Assembly: GCA_947630695.1 (NCBI GenBank)
Contig: CANRIM010000001.1
Coordinates: 1 to 64,000 of the forward strand
DNA: 64,000 nt
Direction: 5' to 3'
From: an uncultured Lachnospiraceae bacterium
Lineage (GTDB): Bacteria > Bacillota > Clostridia > Lachnospirales > Lachnospiraceae
Position 1 is the first letter of the stretch. Every line of letters begins with the position of its first letter. Both the position numbers and the translations under genes were made by a program. Positions 1 through 12,700 of this stretch are shown here, one piece after another. Below the pieces are notes generated by a model. It was not told where the DNA came from, ran no database searches, and saw only the letters and a list, made by a program, of their open reading frames with translations.

Positions 1-270
1 TTTTCTCAGAACATGAGCAAAACGGAAAAGAAGACCATGTTGTCGGAGGAATTCGGCATAGAGGTAACAGAAAAGATCAGTCGGGAGGTGGCTGCAGTGT
101 GCAATTTGAGTGAAGGAATTTATAAGAGAGGCATGGCCGAAGGCAGACTGACAACATTATGCAATGATGTCAAAAATGCCATGAAGGCTTTCCATGTAAG
201 TATGGAAGAAGCGATGAACGGCTTAAAGGTACCGCAGGAAGATCGCGCTTTGCTGGTGAAGATGCTTTAA
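1..270 (+). CDS. C-terminal part of an Rpn-like nuclease/putative transposase (5' end outside window)
   Basis: The reading frame is open from base 1, so the gene begins upstream of the window; about 89 residues are visible. The segment ending in the pattern NLSEGIYKRGMAEGR, followed by a short helical tail with the stretch KAFHVSMEEAMNGLKVP, resembles the C-terminal tail common in Rpn-family PD-(D/E)XK recombination-promoting nucleases of Clostridia. The nuclease core itself is not in view, so catalytic residues cannot be checked. The gene is followed by a hairpin terminator. Family assignment rests only on the tail and is moderately sure. Confidence 0.6.
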   Translation, partial: FSQNMSKTEKKTMLSEEFGIEVTEKISREVAAVCNLSEGIYKRGMAEGRLTTLCNDVKNAMKAFHVSMEEAMNGLKVPQEDRALLVKML

Positions 271-348
271 TGGGAGAATATCAGATTTTCAAAGTGCCTG
301 AAAGCTCAAAAAGGAATGTTTAAAATTCAAAAAGAAACCAGATCATTT

Positions 349-386
349 ACCACCGGAGCGAACACAGTCGTTTCGGTGGTGTTTTT
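349..386 (+). terminator. Rho-independent terminator after the Rpn-like gene
   Basis: ACCACCG (349-355) pairs with CGGTGGT (374-380), with a further GA/TT contact, and is followed by GTTTTT. It ends the upstream gene and directly abuts the ugd-like fragment. Confidence 0.7.
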
Positions 387-596
387 ATATGTTATGGCAT
401 GAAGCGCATCGGGGCGAAGGGCGCCAGGGTCATTATCTATCAGCCCACCCTGCCGGATGGCACCACCTTTTTCGAGAGTCTTGTGGTAAACGATCTGGAG
501 CAGGTGCCTGTTTACATACCATATAGAGCAGGTATCCTGTCGACACTTCTTATTGTGCAAAACGAACACAGAATTCCCACGATTTTACAAGTATAA
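384..596 (+). pseudogene. Fragment of UDP-glucose 6-dehydrogenase (C-terminal region)
   Basis: An open stretch encodes [15 protein letters not shown], then [11 protein letters not shown] and VVNDLE. These match the well-conserved C-terminal NAD-binding segment of UDP-glucose 6-dehydrogenase, where MKRIKAKG, VIIYEPTL and DGTTFFGS..VVNDL are typical. The match stops near position 503 and the rest of the frame is unlike the family, which continues with an IIANR-type segment. The whole upstream part (some 300 residues) is absent, and a terminator hairpin sits where it should be. It is therefore a decayed remnant, probably of a surface-polysaccharide locus. An ATG at 399 could start a 65-residue peptide, but nothing suggests it is used. 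Confidence 0.7.
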
Positions 597-600
597 TACC

Positions 601-629
601 TTGAACTTTATTTTTCAAAATGCTATAAT
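601..629 (+). promoter_or_regulatory. Sigma-A type promoter of the giant pseudopilin gene
   Basis: TTGAAC (601-606), a 17-base spacer and TATAAT (624-629), preceded by TGC (extended -10 form). It leaves a leader of roughly 110 bases before the start codon at 745. Confidence 0.8.
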
Positions 630-744
630 AGTGCATAATTGTATCATTGAAGTTAAAAGGGAAACCAGACTTTCCGCCGGCAGTTGAAACAGGACGATCA
701 TTCAGCTGTGACGGGCATGCGAACATATATTTGAGGTGTGGATT

Positions 745-3700
745 ATGCGTAGAAACAGAAATGGCAAATCAGGGCGCAAAGGATTTACCCTGCCGGAACT
801 CCTTGCAGTTGTAGCAATCATCGCGGTTTTGGTGATTGTGGCGGTTCCGGGTATTATGAGCTATTATCAGAGAATAAAAATTACGGAGCTGGACGACAGT
901 GCGCGCACGATTTTTCTGGCTGCGCAAAGTGAGCTGACTGCCAAAAAGAATGCAGGAGAAAAGCTGGATGATCTTGGTGCCGCGATACCTGCTACCAAAT
1001 TACCGACAGGCGTTACGGGGACATACTATGCCGTGACGGACAAAGATCAGCTGAAGGAAATCGTTCCCAAAGGCTCTATCGACACCGAACTTTCAGAAAA
1101 TCATTACGTGGTTGAGATCGACCCGAAGTCCGGGGTGGTCTACGCGGTCTGGTATTGGGAAAAAGCGGATTTTGATTATGATGACGAGGCTTATGACCCG
1201 GTGAAACCCGATAAGGATGAACGTCTGAACGCGGGCAAACTGGTGGGCTACTATGGCGGAGAGGGCATCGACAGACCCTCCGTGGGTCAGACGCCCATTC
1301 CCGCGGTGCATGTCATCAACGCAGAGGAACTGGCGCTGACCATCAGCGTGCCGCAGTCGAGCCTGGATCCCACCGCTATGGTTTATGCGGATGTAACCTT
1401 CATTTCCAGAGATGGCACAGAAGTACAGATCATCGAAAATGCGCCGCTGAAGTTGGACGGGATTACTACTACATATACCGGCCGGGTGGCACTGGATACG
1501 CTGAAAGAGGCGGCCTATGCAACAGGCAACGCCGCAAAAGATTTTAATGCGGGAAACATGGGCCAAAAATTCAAAAACTGGGTGAAAGATTCAGTGGGAA
1601 CAACCTACAAGATCACACCCGGCGACGACTTTGATGTTGAAGTATGTGTTCATGCAGACGGAACATACCTTCCCCAGTACGCCTACAGCAGGAATATCAA
1701 CAGTCTGTTTGCTTCGGTGGATACCACCACAAAAACCGCAAAGATTGCTTACGGACGGCATCTGCAGAACCTGCATGACAGTGGAGAATATTCCGAGCAT
1801 AAAGAATTTACTTCCGGTGTGCTGAGCAACGATAACATCACCAAAGCGGTGCAGATTCGTGACATTAATTTTGCAGCAAAAAATACGACAGGCAAATCGG
1901 AAAACGATATTTATTACTGGTCCAGTACATATCTGCCTCCTACAGAGACACCTGATCCCACCGGGGCTGCAGCACATAAAGAGCTGGTTTCGCCGCTGCA
2001 TCCTATCAATAACAACAAGTTGGAGCTTTTTGACGGGCAGAATCACGAGATTCGAAATCTGTACTCTGTTCGTGATCGGCAAGGCGGACTGTTTTCCTAT
2101 ATTGAGAATGGAACCTATCAGAATATTCGGATCGTCAATCCGCATATACATGCGGCATTGGATAATGTAGATTATTCGTCATATGATCCTGAAGCCGCAG
2201 AGCATGCGATTGAAGCCGGCGCACTGGCGGGGGAGGTTGGACCAAGAACTGCATCACCTACAAAGAAAGTAACGATTCAAAACTGCAAAGTTTATAATTC
2301 CTATGAAAAAGAGAAAGACCCGGATACACTGGAAGCTTTAGTAGATTCAAGCCTTCACATGGATGCTTTGGAGGTCAAGGGCAGATCTTTTAACTCGGAA
2401 GGAATCGAAGAAAAAAATCCAGGAAAAGATCTTTATGTTGAAAGACTGTTGGATCTGCCGCATATCGGCGCGCCGGCCACAGTATCATGCTCCGGCGGTC
2501 TGGTGGGTCATACAAGGGCAGACTCTGATCTGACCATAAAAAACTGCGGCGCGTCGGTGATCAATATCGGCGCGAGATACGTCGGTGGTTTGATCGGGCG
2601 TGCAGAGGGTACAGTGACGATTGATGATTCATATTCCGGCAGTTTTACCTACGGTAACCGTTATGTGGGCGGCCTGATTGGAATTGCAGAGAAGGGTGTT
2701 ACCATTAACAGCAGCTATGCGGCAGGCGAGATCATGCTTGGATATGAAAAAGGATTTATAGGCGCCGGACTGCTGCATTATAAAAATGAGATGACAGCGA
2801 CGTCGCTTCCGTCAAATATTGATGTTCGAAACAGTTATGCCGCTGTGAAGTATGTCGCTGCTGCAATAGATGACGGAACCGGGACGGGGACTCCCATTGA
2901 AGGAACCGTGGATGGAAAACCAAAAAGCGGTGATGGTTTTGAAACATCAAATGTTGTCGGTACCATCAGCGGCACCTTTTTATTGGATGACGATAACTAC
3001 TATGTACCGCAGAGCGGTGTTCAATACGGATGCAGAAACCTGACGAATACAAACGAATCCAGCCCCAGTGGCCAGGTCGTTTCCAGCGCGGAGGCTTTTG
3101 CAACGCTGACCGGCAGTCCGTTTACAGAGCCAAATGGCTGGTATGTGCCGACGGCACCTGCAGAAAATCCGAAAGGCGTCACTGCGCCTTACAGGCTGAT
3201 GGAAGACCTCAAGGATGCGGATAGCCTGACGATTCCTTATCCGTATCCGATGCTGCTGTCGGATGGGGCGACAACGCCTGTGACCCACTATGGGGACTGG
3301 CTGGAAGAAACCAATGACGGGATCAAACTGGCGTATTATGAGAAGTATACAGACAATACATATGGCGTTTACGTCGCTAAGGTGAATGAGGATAGCACTG
3401 TAACAGCGGTGGTCAATACACTCCACAGTGGTGATGCCGTTGTGGTAGAAGACGGCTATCGTCTGGTGAATACGAACGAAGTGCCGACTTGTACAATTGA
3501 CGGAACCGCACAAACACTGACGCGGGATACCACGGCTTCGGACTTGAATACGGCAATTCAGACTGCACTGGGCGAGAGTGAGCCAATCAATGTTTATCGT
3601 TTTACAACGCCAACACCGGCGGCAAAGAAAGGGTATCATACGCTGACAGCAGGGACGCAGACCTTCTATTATAATGAAGACTTTGCCTGCGAGGCGTTTG

Positions 3701-6700
3701 ATGTGACGGCTGCGACTACAGCTCCTGACCTCGATGAATGGCTCTCAAAGCCGGGCGCAGGAGGAACGGGTGTTTCCTTCAAAGACGATAATACAGGTAC
3801 TGATAAAACCGCAACTTCAAACGTAGTTATTCGTTCTGCACGCCAGCTGGCAAATGTAGCAAGTTATACCACCGGCGCTATTGGGACAACAGCGGCAGGG
3901 TGGAAGTATGTCCAGCTGCTGGATATTGCTTATAATACATACACCGGCGCCGGACTGACAGTTGGAAAGGAGACTGGGCAGCCTCAAACACCGGCAGTAC
4001 TTACAGGCGGCGCCTATTATGGAAACAGCCATACCATACAGAATCTTTATCTGCAGAGTAATGCAGAAAACAATGCGGGTCTCTTCGCAACGGCAAGCGG
4101 TACGTTTACACTTGACGGTATCCGTCTGCTGAATGTTTCCGTGGCAGGCGGTACGGCTGGTGCCAATGTTGGCGGCCTGGTGGGTTCGGCAAACGGAGGA
4201 ACCATCACAGACTGCGGCATTTATGCTGAAAATGCAACGAATTATGATGGCTTTACTATTACAGGTGGAAGTGCCACAGGTTCCACCGGCGGACTGATCG
4301 GTACGGCGACGAATTGTACCATCAGCAGCAGTTTTGCAGCCGTGAAAGTATCCGGAAGTGGAAATGCCGGCGGTTTTGCCGGAACGCTGACGGGTGGAAC
4401 GGTTACCGATTGCTATGCCGGCGGTCATACCGTAAGCGGTGCATATGATACTGCCAATCCAAACGTGACAGGTAATACGGCTGGTGGATTCGTGGGTCAG
4501 GTGGGAACCGGATCACCCCAGTTTGGCAAAACCTGCTATTCCACCTGCTCTGTAAATGGAACGGCAAACGTCGGACAGTTTGCGGGCAACGGTACCCCGA
4601 CAACTGACACAGGCAGTGTTCTTTACGCGACCGGTACAATTGCCGGTGGCACACAGAACACGGAGACTGCCTATTTGAAGACAGGCGGCGCCATACCTAT
4701 GGCGACGAAATCAGTAACAGCACATCCTTATGATATTACATTGCCTGACGAGTATCCGTATACGACAAATCTCACAGAGCATTACGGCGACTGGATTGAT
4801 CCCGTGATGCTTGGGTATGTGGAACAATATGTTGATGATGTTACTGGGAATCCAATATATGGCGTTTATGTGGCGCATGTGGATGCGGCCGGGACTACGC
4901 CGCGGGACGTCATCAACACGCTGCAATCCGATAAAGTCGTTGTTAATGATTTCTATGCATTGATGAGTAAACAGAATATCGGGAGCAGCCTTACGCAGAT
5001 GACGACTCCGTCAACAGTTACGGTTGATACAACGACGTATAATCTGTATAAAATTCATCCAAGCACAGCACCTGCTGCAGGTGATTATTACAAAACCTAT
5101 GAATATAACGGCTTCAAATTCTTCTATAATGATGACTTTGCCTGTGAAGCGTTTGATGTAACTGCAGATGCAGATGCTGATACCACAACGCAGTTGACCA
5201 AACCGCAGGCAGGCGGAAAAGGCGCCTCTGCATTTGAAGACAGTACGCCAACAAAAGTAACGGATACTAAGGACGTAGTCATTCGTTCTGCGCGTCAGCT
5301 TGCCAATGTACAGAAGAACACAGCAGAGAGCGCAACAATTGGACGTGGGTGGAACTATGTCCAGCTGTTGGATATTGATTTTGATAAGTATACAGGAACT
5401 GTTGCAGGAGGAAATTCAGATACAGACAGGTTGACGCCTGCTTATTTGCAAGGCGGCGCATATCGTGGCAACGAACATCCGATTCAAAATCTCTATATCG
5501 GATCCGTGATCAATGGCGCCGGACTGTTCTCCGTTGCCAGCACAAATAGCACGATAAAGGATGTTACGCTGTGCAACGTCTCTGTTGCCGCGGACGGCAC
5601 CTACGCAGCATCCGGATCTGCTGGTGGCCTTGTGGGCCAACTTAACGGAAGTGCGGTGGAGAATTGCGGCATCTATGTGGAAAAACCGGACGAATATAAA
5701 GACAACTGGAATGTCGTTGGTCAAAATGCAAACGGCGTAGGTGGTCTGATCGGTCAGATCACAGACGACAGTACTGTCAAATCTTCCTACGCTGCTGTAA
5801 GGGTAAATGGTGCAGCCGCAGCAGCAACGTCGGCCACCAATCCTGTCGGCGGTTTCGTAGGAAACTTTGTAAAAGGAACCATCAGCAATTGCTATGCCGG
5901 CGGTTATGTAAACGAGGATACGCAGACCTATGCAAGTGACAGCGTCAATGTTTCCGGAAACAATTATGTCGGCGGCTTTGTTGGAAATGCTGCTGATTCT
6001 GCGGACGCGAAGTTTGATGGAGAATATACATATTCCACCGCTTCTGTAGGTAACGGTACCAGCAATGGCCTGTTTGCCGGAAACGGCAGCATCAAACCGG
6101 AGGCGGGTACGACGCTCTATGCTGTGAGCAAGGCATTCGATGCGGTTGCGGTCGTAGCACCAAGGGATGAGTCTGCCTATTTGACAGATTTGGGAGCGAA
6201 AGAGGTAGCCCAACAAACAGTAACAGAAACAAACAGATATAATAAGAAGGATACAGACTTCCCTTACGCCAGCAACCTTACGGCCCATCATGGCGACTGG
6301 ATCCAGATGGATCTGTTGGGCGTATATTACGATACCGTTGCAACAGGAACAGCGGAGTATTACACAGAGGGCGACAATCTGACGACCCTGCAAACCGGAA
6401 CGCCCGGAAGCGGTGAAATAGCGACGGACGATGGATATATGTTCCTGTCTACAGAGGATCTGGAAGATCTTGCGATCAATGTCGGCGGGGAAGGCTATTC
6501 ACTTGAAAAGGATATTACGCCAAGGACATTTAATGGAAAGACATATACATATGCCTACAAGGTACCTTCCGGCGCGCTGAACAAAGAAACGGAAGATTAC
6601 TACGGCGTTGTCAGCATCAATGGTAAGATGTTTACCGCGAACTTTGGCTTTGCCGCTGAAATCTTTGACGGTAATACAGCGGTTGCCGACAGGAATACAG

Positions 6701-9700
6701 TAAAAGCGAAGGAAAATCTGAAATATAAAGTAATAACAAAGAAGACAACAGATCCGTCGACAGGAACCACGACGACTACAACAGAGGAAAAGACGGTTGG
6801 CGATAAAACAAGCGTTATGATCCGAAGCGCGCGTCAGCTGGCCAATTTGGGTATCCGCTCCAATGCAGGAACCTATGATGCAACCAGTCATAGGATGCAG
6901 TATACGCGTGGAGCGCAGGCGATCCAGAACCTTTCCTACCATCAGCTGCTGGATATCGATTATGAGAAGTATACCGCAGAAGATGATGGCCATAACAAGA
7001 AACTTCCGGCCGCAGCAGTGCTGGCCGGCAGCAATACAAATGCAAACCATACGCCCATCACACTGGGAGCACCGGATAAAACTGCAACCACCGGCGCCGG
7101 CGGTTCTTTCGACGGACACGAATATGTCATTCGCAATCTGATCCCCGGCCAGATCAGACAGGTGACTGCATACACAAGTACCGGTGGTGAGTCAGAAGTG
7201 CTGATTGAGAGCGGCCTCTTTGGCCGTGTTACAAAAGGCGCGCTGAAGAATATCCAGCTCGTCAATGCAACGGTGAAGAATGATGCGAGTAAGGTGACGG
7301 GAGTAGAGGCTCCAAGTGTACATACTTTAGAGGTACCAAGCAGTTGGGGGAGCCCGGTTGGCGCAGGGTCCAGTCGGACGTTTACTGACTCAACTGGCTT
7401 TGAATTTGAGTTGATTGGTGGTGGGAAAACAACAATTGACACAGAGAGCCGAACATGGAATGTTCCGAATGCTCCTGAGAAGTATGAAGGCAGTAGGTAT
7501 ATTAAGTTTAACGGCTCTGGGAGTAAAGATGCCGATGTATTGACCTTTACTACGAGCACGCCGAATGCGAAAGTTGAGGTTTGGTGGTACAAACCTGGAA
7601 CAGACCGACAAATTTGTATTTTCCAAAATACCCTTAATGCTGGAAAACAATCTGACACCCAAAATTCAGCAGGTACGTATTATAGTACATTTAATTTAGA
7701 GTCTATAGGAAAGTGGTATTTAGCAAGCTATACTCAGAGAAATCACATTTATAAGGTTGTCGTAACCGAACCTGACGAAAATTCCGTCCGCAGCGGTGCG
7801 CTTGTGGGTGCCGTGGATCCGGCAGGGACAACAGACGTCACCATTGACAACTGCGGTGTGTATGTAGAGCCGGAAAATCCGCCGACCATACCCAACAAGG
7901 ACATGAGTACTGAACAACGTCAAAACGCCAGCAAAGAATTCGATAACGCATATACAGCGTATCCGGTGGAACATAGTGATGCAGTTACGGATGCTGTTGG
8001 CGGCTTAATTGGCAGCGCTTCGAAGGGAACAGAGATTACAAATAGCTTTGCCGCAGTCAAAGTAACGGGCCAGGATTATGTCGGCGGCTTTGCCGGACAG
8101 TTGACAGACGTCTATGTGAAAGACTGCTATTCCGGCGGACATACCAATGAAGGCATATATCTCACAGATGCTTATAATATTACTGCAGAGGGTACAAATG
8201 GAATTGCAGGCGGGTTTGTCGGACAAATCGACGAAGAAACCAAAGGGGAGATGGAACTGAAGGGCGTCTGCTATTCGACTGCGTCCGCAGAGGCGACAAG
8301 AAACGTGGGATCCTTTGCCGGCAACATCGGCGGAACAGGCTGGAAAGGCTTCGAAACGGCGAAAGAACTCTACGCCATTGCGCCTATAGCAGGAGGAACG
8401 CGGAATGACGAGAGTTATCTTGACGATACCATTACCATGCGGCCTTATGAAACAGCCCAGGAGGCAACGCCTTACGATGTGGCGCTGCTGGGGAACATAT
8501 ATCCGTACATGATAGCAGATGGGCAGGAGGAACACCACGGCGACTGGTCCCTCAGATTCAATTTTGTATACTATGAACTGTATAAAGATCCGAGCAGTGC
8601 TTCATACCCAGCTTCCACCGGCGAAACATGGACCGATCAAACCATTGATACCACAGGTTTGGATCCGATTGATGCTGCTGCGCCATATATCGGATTTTAC
8701 AGTTCCTATATGGGTAATGACAACTTAACAAAGACGATCAATACGCTGCGGGTGGATGGAACGGTCTATGACAGCGGATATATGATTGTCAGTGATGCAA
8801 AAGCCGATCCGAAAGAATTGGCTATGACAGTAAGATCGTTTTATATGAGCGAAGATGACTCAACCAAATTGAAAGCAAACACTTTGGGTTCGGATGCATC
8901 AGGCAACGCATACAGCGATGACAATCCGCCGCCGCATGATGTCGATGTAAATACCGAAAAGATAATTGATTTTGACAAGTTATCATCGGAACTGTCGACC
9001 AGCGGAAAAGCAGATACGATTACACAACAAATCAGTGAGGATCTGGGGCAGTTCGGGTATGTGATTCCGTTCAAGGCGCAGAATGTTCCCTGCTCCAAAG
9101 AATTCTATCTGGAAGCGTATATCAACGGTTTGTTCTATCTGTATAATCCGCAGTTTGCCTGTGAGGTCATCAACGCCGGTATGGCGAAGGAAGAACCTGC
9201 GGGTTCAGGCAAGTATGTAATCGATTATGAGACAGTTCGACCGAAAGAAGGAATGTGGTATTTCGATGAAACAGGCACATTGAAGCATGAATCCATAAAA
9301 GGTATCCTGATCCGCAGTCCCTGGAATCTGGCCGGCTTCGCCCGATATTCCAGAGACGGAAATAATGGTCTGGTAAGGGGTGATGTCAGGAAAGAAACGT
9401 TCTATCAGCTGATGGATGTGGATTACACTCAATATAAAGAAGGAAAAATCTATGACGGCAACACCAACAACCGGGCAACGAGAACGAAAGGGGGAGAGAA
9501 TATTGATCGTGCCGGTACAGCCTGGGCATTTGGCCAGGCGCCGGGGAAATTGATCGGCGGTATTTATGAAGGGTACAATCATAAAATTCAGAACCTCTAT
9601 CTCACCACAGATTCAAGCGATACGACATTTGTCGGGCTGTTTGGAGAATTGGACGACGGTGCGAAGGTCCGCAATGTGCAGTTTGAAAAAGTTCATGTTA

Positions 9701-12700
9701 ATATGAAAAAGCTGGCAAGCAAAGAGGATACATCCGGCGCGGGCGTTTATGCCGGAGCACTGGCAGCGGTAGTAAAAGGCGGCTCCACACTGGAGAATAT
9801 CCGGATGACTGATGTGGAAGTAGATTTACATAAAACACCGCAAAGAACAACGGACTCTAAAACAGGCGCTACAAGTTTTGAACCGCCTGATGACGGCAAC
9901 AATAGGGAGACCGCCACGTTAAAGGCGATTGGCGGTGCGATTGGCCGTCTGGAAAGTGGTACGATTGAGAACCTCGACATAAACGGGGTTTCGATGAAGT
10001 TCGATGGCCAAACATATAAGTACACGATGAGTGGGATTGATGTTACGGCTGGAACAAGTGGTACAGCTTATGGTTCCAGTATGCATTCATCCTCCACACC
10101 TTCCGTTGGCGGCGCCATCGGTCAGATTGAAGCCGGCAAAGATGACAAAGTCACAATAAGTGGTTTGACGGTGACAGACCCGGATATTAAGGCAAACCGC
10201 GGAACTGCGCTGAAAGTTGGCGGTGTCGTGGGGTCTGCGGATTCTGCGACGGGCGTTTTTAAAAACTACAAAGATGATACAACAGCAGCCGATCGTAGGA
10301 TCGTGATTAAGGATTCCGGCGTATATTTGGAAGATAACGAATTTAATTCGACGGGAGTCAACGCAACAAGCGCAAGCGGTACCGACAAAGTCGGCGGCTT
10401 TGCCGGATTCCTTGGCAAGGACGTGAAGGCTGCCGGAGACTTTGCCGCAGTTCGTGTGCAGGGCCGTGTGAATGTGGGCGGATTTGCCGGACATATTCAA
10501 GGTTCGCACATTGAAGACTGCTATGCCGGCGGACATACGGACGGCAGCGGTGCGTACAGTACAACTTATAACGTAGTTGCGGGACAAAACAGTGCAAAGG
10601 CCGGTGGTTTTGCAGGCTGGATGGATATGGCGTTCGAGACGGGGACGAAAGGCCCCAGCGCTTTGTACATGACCGGCGTCAACTACACGACAAGCTCTGT
10701 TAGCGGTACAGGTTCGTCCACTCAGGTCGGATTGTTTGCAGGCGCGTTTACGGAAGCGGAGGAAAAAGCCCTTAATGCAAAGATGGGCAGAAATAAACCT
10801 GTCAACTATGCTGGCGGAAGCCTGAACTTGGCCAGTGGGGCGACAGAGACGACGCTGCAGTCTGTCATGACCGGCGAGAACATTCCGAGACAGGATAACA
10901 CCAGTGACTTTTCGACGGAACCGTATGATACAAGCTTGACGGGGAAAGTGTATCCCTACAAGACCAACCATAAGGTACATCATGGCGACTGGGCACAGTA
11001 CAAAATGATGGGTATCGGGTATTGGGAGATTGAAGATGATTTGCTGCGTCTGAAGTACGCCACCAATAAGACACTTGTTCCGGAGCTGGAAGCGATGGAA
11101 GATGATGCGGAAGGGTTTGATCATGAGAGTTATGACGGAAAGAAAATCACCCAGTCCGGATACTTCACCGTATACTCCAATACGGAAGGTGACGAGTATA
11201 CGATCGATCCGCCAACTACTTTAACAGTGAATAGCGATATTGCAGGAAGAATCCAGGCTTTGATTGGAGGCAGTACCGTTGATGTGCAGGCATATAATCT
11301 TGCAGAGATTAGCACGGGTCCGGCAGCTGAAATACAAGAGTGGACATTTACTGATACAGACACATTTACGGTAACAGAAATATTTTATGTCAACCCGGCA
11401 TATGCACTGGCGATTGAACGTAAACAGGCAGGTACATCTTCAACGCTTGGTAAGGAAATCAATCCTTATGAGATCCGTACCGCCCAGCAGCTGGATAATA
11501 TCGAGGGAGTAAGTGCTGCCAATCCGACTTATTTCCAGCAGACCCACGATATTATTGCAGACGGTTATACATCAACAACAGGCGATACGGTAAACGGCAG
11601 CTTTGCCGGTACGTATGACGGCGGAATGTATCGGATCCTGGAGCTTGGCAGACCGCTGTTCAACGAAGTTGCGGACGCCACACTGCAGCACATGGTCCTC
11701 TATTCAAAAGACGGGAAAGCCAAAATCGAAAATACAGCTGGCAATGCAGCCGGACTGGCGCTTTCAGCGAAGGACACGACGAACATCAACAACTGTATTG
11801 TGGCTGGTTATACTGTCACCGGCAGCACGAATGTGGGCGGTCTGATTGCGCGTGTTGACGAAGGCAACGTGACCATCAGCAGCTGTTCCGCAACCAATGC
11901 GCTGTCCGGAGGAACAGCGGTTGGCGGACTGGTAGGCCATGTGGCTGCTGCCGCTACCGTGAATATCGAAAGCAGCTACGCCGGCGGAAGCATTGAGAAA
12001 GTTACAGAAACGACAGGTACGACGGCCAGTGTGGGCGGCCTTGTAGGTAACATGGAGGAGGCAACACCACCCGCTGATCCCACTGCTCCCAAGCCGGTTA
12101 GGTACAAAGACGTTTATTCCTATGTGGATATGAACGATTTGTCCGGAAATACAGGCAGCATAACTTACTATGGCATTGGAGCCGGAACCGTGGATGCGGA
12201 CAGCCGGATCAATGCATACTGGTATGCCGGCATGCCGACGACAGAAGTAAATGGAACTGTTACGGTTCCTGTTACTGATGCTGATCAGATGAATGGCGTA
12301 TCGCTGGCACAGATCAAGCTGGATACCCAGAAGCTGACATATGATGTAACACCAGATCCAGCGAATCCAGATAAGGTAGAGCAGGTGCCGTATGATGCAG
12401 AAGCGTATTACGAGCCGAATGCAAGTGATGCAGCGAAAGGACTTGAAAATAAAGTTGCGTCCAATGCGACCACGGAAGATAAGTTTGGCATCTTCCCGTA
12501 TGCAGCCTTTGCGATGGATGCCGACGGCAACAACATTCACTATGGCGCTTATCCGACGGCCTCTTATATCGGTCTCTATTACTATGAGACAGAGCAGGTG
12601 ACCAGCGCGGCAGGCGTGGGTGATGAAACATACCACTTTGACGTATATGGCGGTGAAATTTATAACGGTAAGTTGAGAAGTTATGAGCTGATCGACTCCC

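Noticed and set aside
327-569. An 80-codon open frame on the - strand
   Set aside because: It covers the terminator and the ugd fragment in antisense; no start signal is present.
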